The position numbers and the translations under genes are program-made. The notes under the pieces were generated by a model, which worked only from the letters and a program-made list of their open reading frames with translations, ran no database searches and had not been told where the DNA came from. DNA of 64,000 nt from Nemertoderma westbladi (lineage: Eukaryota > Xenacoelomorpha > Nemertodermatida > Nemertodermatidae): contig JAUCBJ010000491.1 of assembly GCA_032718475.1 (NCBI GenBank), positions 55,950 through 119,949 of the forward strand. Reading direction: 5' to 3'. Positions 58,906-64,000 of this stretch are shown here, piece by piece; the stretch's first letter is position 1, and each line of letters starts with the position of its first letter.

Positions 58906-60185
58906 CTTTGGTATCCTCTGCAGTTAGAGCCCAGCATGCCAGTTGCTTTTTATTTTTTTACATACTTTGGTCCTTGCCTCGGTAAGGTTTTTTACGTAAC
59001 TTGCTTGACAATTAATTAAAAAATCGCAATCTTCATGCAAATAAGTTAACTCTTAACCTTGAAAACTGCATGACAAACAAAAATATATGGCAATTAGTAA
59101 CACAAACGTCGCAACATTGCAATGTGAATGTAATTGATTTGCCTTGAATGCATAACACTGACCTGCATAAAGAATGCCATGAACTGAGTGAAAATGAGTT
59201 GTAGGTTTAATGATGATCCAATATGGTACAGGTACAACGCAACAATTAATAACAACAAAAGTTCAGAACGCCATTATTATTCAATAAATGTAATAATGTT
59301 AACTAGAATTCATCAAAACATTATAAAAGTTAACTCTCAATCAAGTGCTGTACGGGAATTTATAGATCTACAAGCGAAAACAACGGAATGTAATATGAGT
59401 TTGGTAGTAAGTAGTGGGATTAACATGAGGTGTTGGTGTTGTATTTGATATTAAACAGTATCGCAATGTCAAACTCCATCAATAAAAGTCGAAGGGAGAT
59501 TATATAGAAACTTAATGACCTGTTTCTATTGCGTATGCGCCAAGGTTTGTCACTTGTAGTTTAAACCAACCCAGCGTGCAGTGCCATGGGAGGTAGAACA
59601 ACGTGGACTAAGATTGATAAATGTGATTAACTTGGGTAACGTTTAATTATAATTATTATCAATTGTTTACCCATTGTAAAAGCGGCCACCATTAGAGCTA
59701 AGAACGTGAATTAAAATGAATCATAATTAAATAAATTAATTAAATTTAGACAAGAAGTTTTGACTAATTAAGGTATTAAGTTGACATCAAATAAATTAGC
59801 GACAAAGTAATATTACTGCATTGAAACCTACCATTGTCGCTGGACAGTTTTTCAGCACAAATTAGGTGATGGCCGGGCACTTGTTCTACACTACTGCGTA
59901 CCCGGGGCAATGTGGCGACTCTGTGCCACCACACCATTAATATGGTGATATGAAATCTACCCCCCCCCCCCCCGACCCCTCCCATTTATCCTTGATGAAA
60001 AAATAACATACAAACAATAAATAGAATCCATCTAATTTTTACTATTGTAATTGTAATCTGTATCCATATAACTGTTACGGAGCTACTAAATGTATCTTTT
60101 GGAAAGTTACAATTAAAATGTTTCGAAGGTCCATCAAGTAAATTAATACTCACTAAAGGTTTAAGTAGAGACTATTATAGAGACA
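58906..60185. other. Mostly non-coding; one weak GC-rich exon-like patch
   Basis: At about 59833-59924 on the minus strand a GC-richer segment reads VATLPRVRSSVEQVPGHH and LICAEKLSSDN between a possible acceptor (TGGCACAG) and a donor (CAATG|GTAGGT). Its phase does not fit the LRR exon, so I do not include it in the gene model. Confidence 0.3.
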
Positions 60186-60186
60186 T

Positions 60187-60425
60187 GGGGGGGGGGGGGG
60201 GGGGGGGGTGCTTAATGTAAATCCCATATCGGCTAATTATAATATATCTCGTCCCAATGTTAAATTATCACTTAAGAGAAAGGATAAGTTTACAGAGGTT
60301 ATTCTAACCAAAACAATAAACGAAAGTCAATTGAAAGTTACGATTTTATTTTTAGGAGTAATCAGCTGTTATTTGGGTCCATTTTCCACTGAAGAGGGAT
60401 GAATTTTGATTGGGTCGAGCCCTCG
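60187..60425 (+). mobile_element. MITE-like repeat preceded by a 22-base G run
   Basis: A 22-G run (60187-60208) is followed by core sequence with GAGAAAGGATAAGTTTACAG, TAACCAAAACAATAAACGAA, CAGCTGTTATTTGGGTC and ending TTTTCCACTGAAGAGGGATG. It is the same family as 45660-45945. Confidence 0.7.
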
Positions 60426-60552
60426 AGAGCAACCCCCCTCCCTCATCTCAACTATTATACCATAACTCTGCACATACTGCTCAGTATCAGTTAGTTTTTA
60501 AATATATAAGTTTGACAAAGGCGATAAATAGTAGTTTGGTTACTGAGTTAAT

Positions 60553-61210
60553 TCAACCAGACTGAATAGCATGTGAGCCATTCCTCAGTAGAATTGAATC
60601 TACACGCGTGGCCAAATCTTTACGAGAGAAGCAGCACACGAAGCGAACCAACGATCTGTTCTCTTCCAAGGCCGACACCACGGACATGGCCTCCTCTGTA
60701 TGCGCACCTACCGGTCGGCTACTCTGGTTGGACAGATGGACCCGTTTAACGCTGCGGCTCTTGGCCAACGCCTGCACAACGCACAGAACTCCTTCGGCGC
60801 TGAAATCGTTCCCTTCGAGGTTGAGCGTCTCTATGACGGTGTTTACGCGAAGGAGGTTCGCGATCGATTTGGCTACCACGTCGTTACTCGCAGTGTAAGA
60901 GATATCGAGGTCGATAACGCTCGTATTGTTAGCCAACGCGTCGACTAACTGAACGATTCGAGGCACAGGAAGTCGGTTCATCCCTTTCCAATTGAGTTTC
61001 TTGAGGTTCTCGTCGTTGCGTTTAACACGCCCGATCGCGAAGTCGGCGTCCAACTCCCGCGGTTTCCACGGCCGCGTCGCGCGCTCTATCTCCGGGACCG
61101 GTCTCGCGTCTACCGCCGCGCTGGCGGCCACCAGTTGGGACTCCAGATGGGCCCGAAGGCGGTCCAAGTCCAACGGCCCCGTCGGTTTACGGGGCGAGTG
61201 GTAGGAACAT
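60553..61210 (-). CDS. Tropomodulin-like leucine-rich repeat exon
   Basis: The acceptor TGTATTTTGTTTAG precedes 61210 and the exon starts with one base completing an upstream codon, so earlier exons lie off the window or are unseen. It encodes about 217 residues. A basic/proline-rich start (CSYHSPRKPTGPLDLDRL) leads to a tropomodulin/leiomodin-type LRR domain from about residue 55. Landmarks are DFAIGRVKRNDENLKKLNW, VDALANNTSVIDLDIS, ASNDVVAKSIANLLRVN, ETLNLEGNDFSAEGV and ALEENRSLVRF. In tropomodulins this domain caps actin pointed ends. The frame meets TGA at 60553-60555. It may instead splice at CAGTCTG|GTTGAA (60558), leaving phase 1, into the candidate exon at 37 kb. The N-terminal actin/tropomyosin-binding parts are not in the window. 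GC content is well above its surroundings. Confidence 0.88.
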
Positions 61211-63016
61211 CTAAACAAAATACAAACGGAATAAATTGATTTATTTAAAAAAGCAAATTTATTCCAAAATTTGAACTTTTATTAATCGTAATGTATAAAT
61301 CTTTACAACTTTAGAGGAGTTACTTTATACAATGAAACGAAACATGCTCTACGGGTTGTCACAGCAACCTCTTGATACTTATATATTATTACCAAATATA
61401 AATACTAAAAGACGGTACCAACATACAACTGCATAAGTTCAAATTTCCAATAACTTCCAATTGCGAAGATGAAACTTCTTAATATTAGAAAGTCAAAACG
61501 TTTTCTAGATGCTCAACAATTAATATCTATCATAACAATTATAATTTGGCCTATGGGCTATCATGCACATATAATTTTTAATATGATAGATAATATATGA
61601 TTTGATAAATGCTATGTATGAGAGATAGTACTCTAGATGAATGTGCTATTTTTCGCTGGGGGCAAGAAGTGGGTGCAACATTACAATTAAAATATTGTAA
61701 TATCCAATTGTGCTGCATGACAAGATCTGCAATAATTTATGCCAAGGTTTTCTGTGGTATATATTTATTGACGGACAGACCAGACCGACTGACATACCGG
61801 TATACGGACATTCCTGATTCTAATAAATGAATTGGAGTTGAGCTGTTAATGCAACGGTAATTAAAAATGTAATATTATGGTTTTGTTCAGAAATGGAAAA
61901 AAATAAGAAAGCGCGTCACCGAGGGTTGAACCAGCGCTATACGTACTTTTCAGCCTACCCAGGCCTCCTCAGTAGCGCTAACCAGTTCAGCCACTTGTCC
62001 CTGACATTCACTTTCCCACCTAATCCACTTCTATTGAACGGACAGTCTTAAGTTGCATATCCTATCTCTAACATGATTCCTGATTATACCAAACGATAAA
62101 ACTGACATCGGAAATAGATTCACTGACGTGGAAAGCCCCTAGTTATGTAGTTAGTTTGTTTGTTTATTGACAAATAGATTGAATAAATACAAATAGAAAT
62201 AATTACAAATCAGAATACTGGTGATAAATATAGATAATTTCACAAACACAGTAGCGCGGCACGTTAACCCCTAAATTGTCCATCGTAACTAATAGTAGTT
62301 TAATAAGGGCACATAATGCATTATTGAAAATAGAAAAAATAACTTAGCACAATTTGGCTGATATAATAATTAACTGATTAATTAGTAAATTTTACCCGTA
62401 CATCTTCACAGCCTCATAAACAAAATGTAAACAATAATGTAATAGTTAAGTTATTATATGTTTTACGTAGTTTAATGGTATTTTCCTGGTGTTTACTGGT
62501 TCATCCTGCACAGATGTTCTATTACAATCGCATACCCCACTCAGGTGCGGGGTATCCGCGACCAACGGCTCTTCTCCACCATCAAATTATGAGATATATG
62601 CCTCAACCGGGTGATCTCAACTCTAATATAGTCGGGAATGCATGGTATTTTTATTTTACATAAGGTATTTTACATATGCCAAATTTTGTGGCTTCTACAC
62701 AGGTTACATATTATTATTTAATATATAACTTATAAAATAGGTTATAAGCCTGCACAAAAGGTATGGTCCGCGTACAGCAAACGTCCTAGCTTGTCGGAGG
62801 GGGGGGGGGGGGGGGGGGGGGGATCTTTTTTGAATGGCAGACTAATCTATAATCATTGTAGCCGTCACGTATTTAGAACAAATTATTGTGTTACAGTTTA
62901 AAAGTTACAATTATTGTAAAATAAAACTACATGCAATATTGTAAAGTAGGTTACATGATACACGTTATTAGTAAATCCTAATATATAACACTGTGATACA
63001 TAGTTATATAACAGTT
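61211..63016. other. Non-coding upstream region; tRNA-like unit and a poly-G run
   Basis: No exon is supported upstream of the LRR exon. A segment at about 62516-62640 on plus (MFYYNRIPHSGAGYPRPTA in one frame) follows an acceptor-like CCTGCACAG and has a hairpin around CTCAGGTGCGGGG. I cannot support a gene from it. A 24-G run lies at 62799-62822. Confidence 0.4.
61914..62006 (-). pseudogene. tRNA-like sequence with a long variable arm
   Basis: On the minus strand, an A-box-like GTGGCTGAACTGGTTAGCGC is followed about 45 bases later by a B-box-like TGGTTCAACCC. GTCA at the start can pair with TGAC at the end. The length of about 93 nt resembles a type II (Ser/Leu) tRNA, but the middle arms do not pair well. 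Confidence 0.5.
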
Positions 63017-63506
63017 CGCCCATGTGAAGAATACCAGACATTCTGCCGTTATATTTCACTTTGCAGTTACCCCCATGTGAAGAATACCAGACATTCTGCC
63101 GTTATATTTCACTTTGCAGTTACCCCCATGTGAAGAATACCAGACTTTCTGCCGTTATATTTCACTTTGCAGTTACCCCCATGTGAAGAATACCAGACTT
63201 TCTGCCGTTATATTTCACTTTGCAGTTACCCCCATGTGAAGAATACCAGACTTTCTGCCGTTATATTTCACTTTGCAGTTACCCCCATGTGAAGAATACC
63301 AGGTTTTCACCAAAAACACAGGTTACAGAAGGGCTGAATCTAACCAAAACAATAAACGAATTAGTATATGTACAGGTTATAAGACAGAAATAAGCGCTAT
63401 AAAACACTTAATAAAGATAAATTAAAAAAAATAAAAAATCTTCATATATAAAATTCCAATAAAAAGTCGACCGAAAAGTGAAATCCTGGTATCCTTCACA
63501 TGGGCG
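63017..63506 (+). mobile_element. MITE copy 4, with its left end amplified to six tandem units
   Basis: Same family as 44357-44633. CATGTGAAGAATACCAG occurs six times (about 63020, 63074, 63127, 63180, 63233, 63286) as 53-bp units, against two in the other copies. The rest is nearly identical to copy 1, including GGGCTGAATCTAACC. ACAGTT flanks both ends (63011-63016 and 63507-63512). Confidence 0.9.
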
Positions 63507-64000
63507 ACAGTTCAAATATAGAGTCATTGTCTACTGTACTATGGAAACTCGGAATCTTTGTGATTGAGATATGCGAAAGTGGTTGGAATTGTCTAAACCT
63601 TCGAAACGGTTTATCAATGCCTAATAGGAAATTCCACAAAATTTTACTGAGTATTTATGAATAAAGATAACCTACTAAAAGTATCTGACTATATATATGG
63701 GCAGTTTATTTGTGGTGATAGATAATAGCAGGCGTGGGGGGGGGGGGGGGGGGGGGGGGGTGGCACGTATAATTATATCTTCTAAACTCCAGGAGAACAT
63801 CAAGAAGTACCTGACTACAACACAAATATAAACCTGGAACAGTGGATCTTTAGAATAGCACGTAACTGTAACCTGTTCCTTTCTCACAATTGCTAATTAA
63901 CATTGATGATCTTACACATTGTATTTTATTTAGCGTAAATAACCCTTCATGTACCTCTATATCAAAATCAACGGAGTGCAGGCAACATCAATGAAAACTG
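63507..64000. other. Non-coding end of window with a 25-base G run
   Basis: A G run lies at 63736-63760. At about 63855-63900 an inverted fragment GTAACCTGTTCCTTTCTC matches the core of the CTCCAGGGGAAA-type repeats. Confidence 0.55.

Larger units (their letters stand above)
12582..61210 (-). other. Proposed multi-exon gene: tropomodulin-like LRR exon plus coiled-coil exons (partial at both ends)
   Basis: Minus-strand exons in transcript order: 61210-60558 (LRR), candidate 37141-36984, then 32388-32200, 28798-28586, 27483-26938, 26657-26523, 26297-26142, 24810-24655, 14285-14171, 13222-13146 and 12743-12582. Each has AG before and GT after it. The phases fit throughout: the nine left exons chain phase 0 except one phase-1 join (G|AA) between 14171 and 13222. 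Those nine exons encode about 583 residues rich in E, K, L, Q and R, which look like coiled coil. The join to the LRR exon uses the candidate exon near 37 kb and a weak donor at 60558; without it these are two genes. Further exons must lie beyond both window edges. Confidence 0.6.

Noticed and set aside
59833-59924. Minus-strand exon between the LRR exon and the rest of the gene
   Set aside because: GC content and a GTAGGT donor are suggestive, but its entry phase does not match the LRR exon and the acceptor is weak.
62516-62640. Plus-strand exon beginning MFYYNRIPHSG after an acceptor-like CCTGCACAG
   Set aside because: No convincing donor, no recognisable domain, and no neighbouring exons on that strand.

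Overview
The window is animal nuclear DNA, most likely from an invertebrate. It has spliced introns with GT..AG borders, a non-LTR retrotransposon, a Harbinger-type transposase, hAT-like elements with 8-bp target duplications, tRNA-derived SINE-like units, a solo LTR and very large minisatellites. I cannot name the phylum from sequence alone. No prokaryotic gene, CRISPR array or rRNA gene is present.

Layout. 1-1975: the 3' part of a decayed LINE. 1978-12595: about 440 copies of a 24-bp tandem repeat with nested higher-order duplications. 12.6-32.4 kb: nine exons of one minus-strand gene (transcribed right to left) encoding a long, charged, coiled-coil-like protein. All but one of the nine exons are phase 0 at both ends or join in a matching phase. 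Its introns hold tandem arrays of 24, 34, 48 (two unrelated) and 31 bp (two unrelated), plus a hAT-like element, a 1.6-kb element with poly-G ends and a solo LTR. 33.8-35.9 kb: a Harbinger transposase gene with a convergent, broken Myb/SANT-like partner. About 37.0 kb: a candidate linker exon. 37.2-60.5 kb: non-coding sequence packed with SINE-like units, MITEs, a hAT-like element carrying a palindromic satellite, a second LINE relic and a large inverted repeat. 60.55-61.21 kb: a minus-strand exon with a tropomodulin-like leucine-rich repeat domain. 61.2-64 kb: more MITEs and poly-G runs.

The most unusual signal is the placement of the minisatellites in the coiled-coil gene. Three arrays (24-bp, 34-bp, and a three-copy 48-bp array) have units that span the exon/intron border, so each unit carries a copy of the 5' splice donor (AG|GTTAGT, AG|GTAAGA, AG|GTGAGT). 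A fourth array starts 2 bp beyond a donor. A fifth ends 5 bp before an acceptor and leaves about 900 nt without an AG on the sense strand. The arrays appear to have been seeded from the gene's own splice sites and to have inflated its introns.

Exon borders are inferred from splice consensus, reading frame and phase agreement, not from transcripts. Linking the LRR exon to the coiled-coil exons through the 37-kb candidate exon is a phase-consistent hypothesis. The long open frames inside the arrays are by-products of repeat periodicity and are not annotated as genes.
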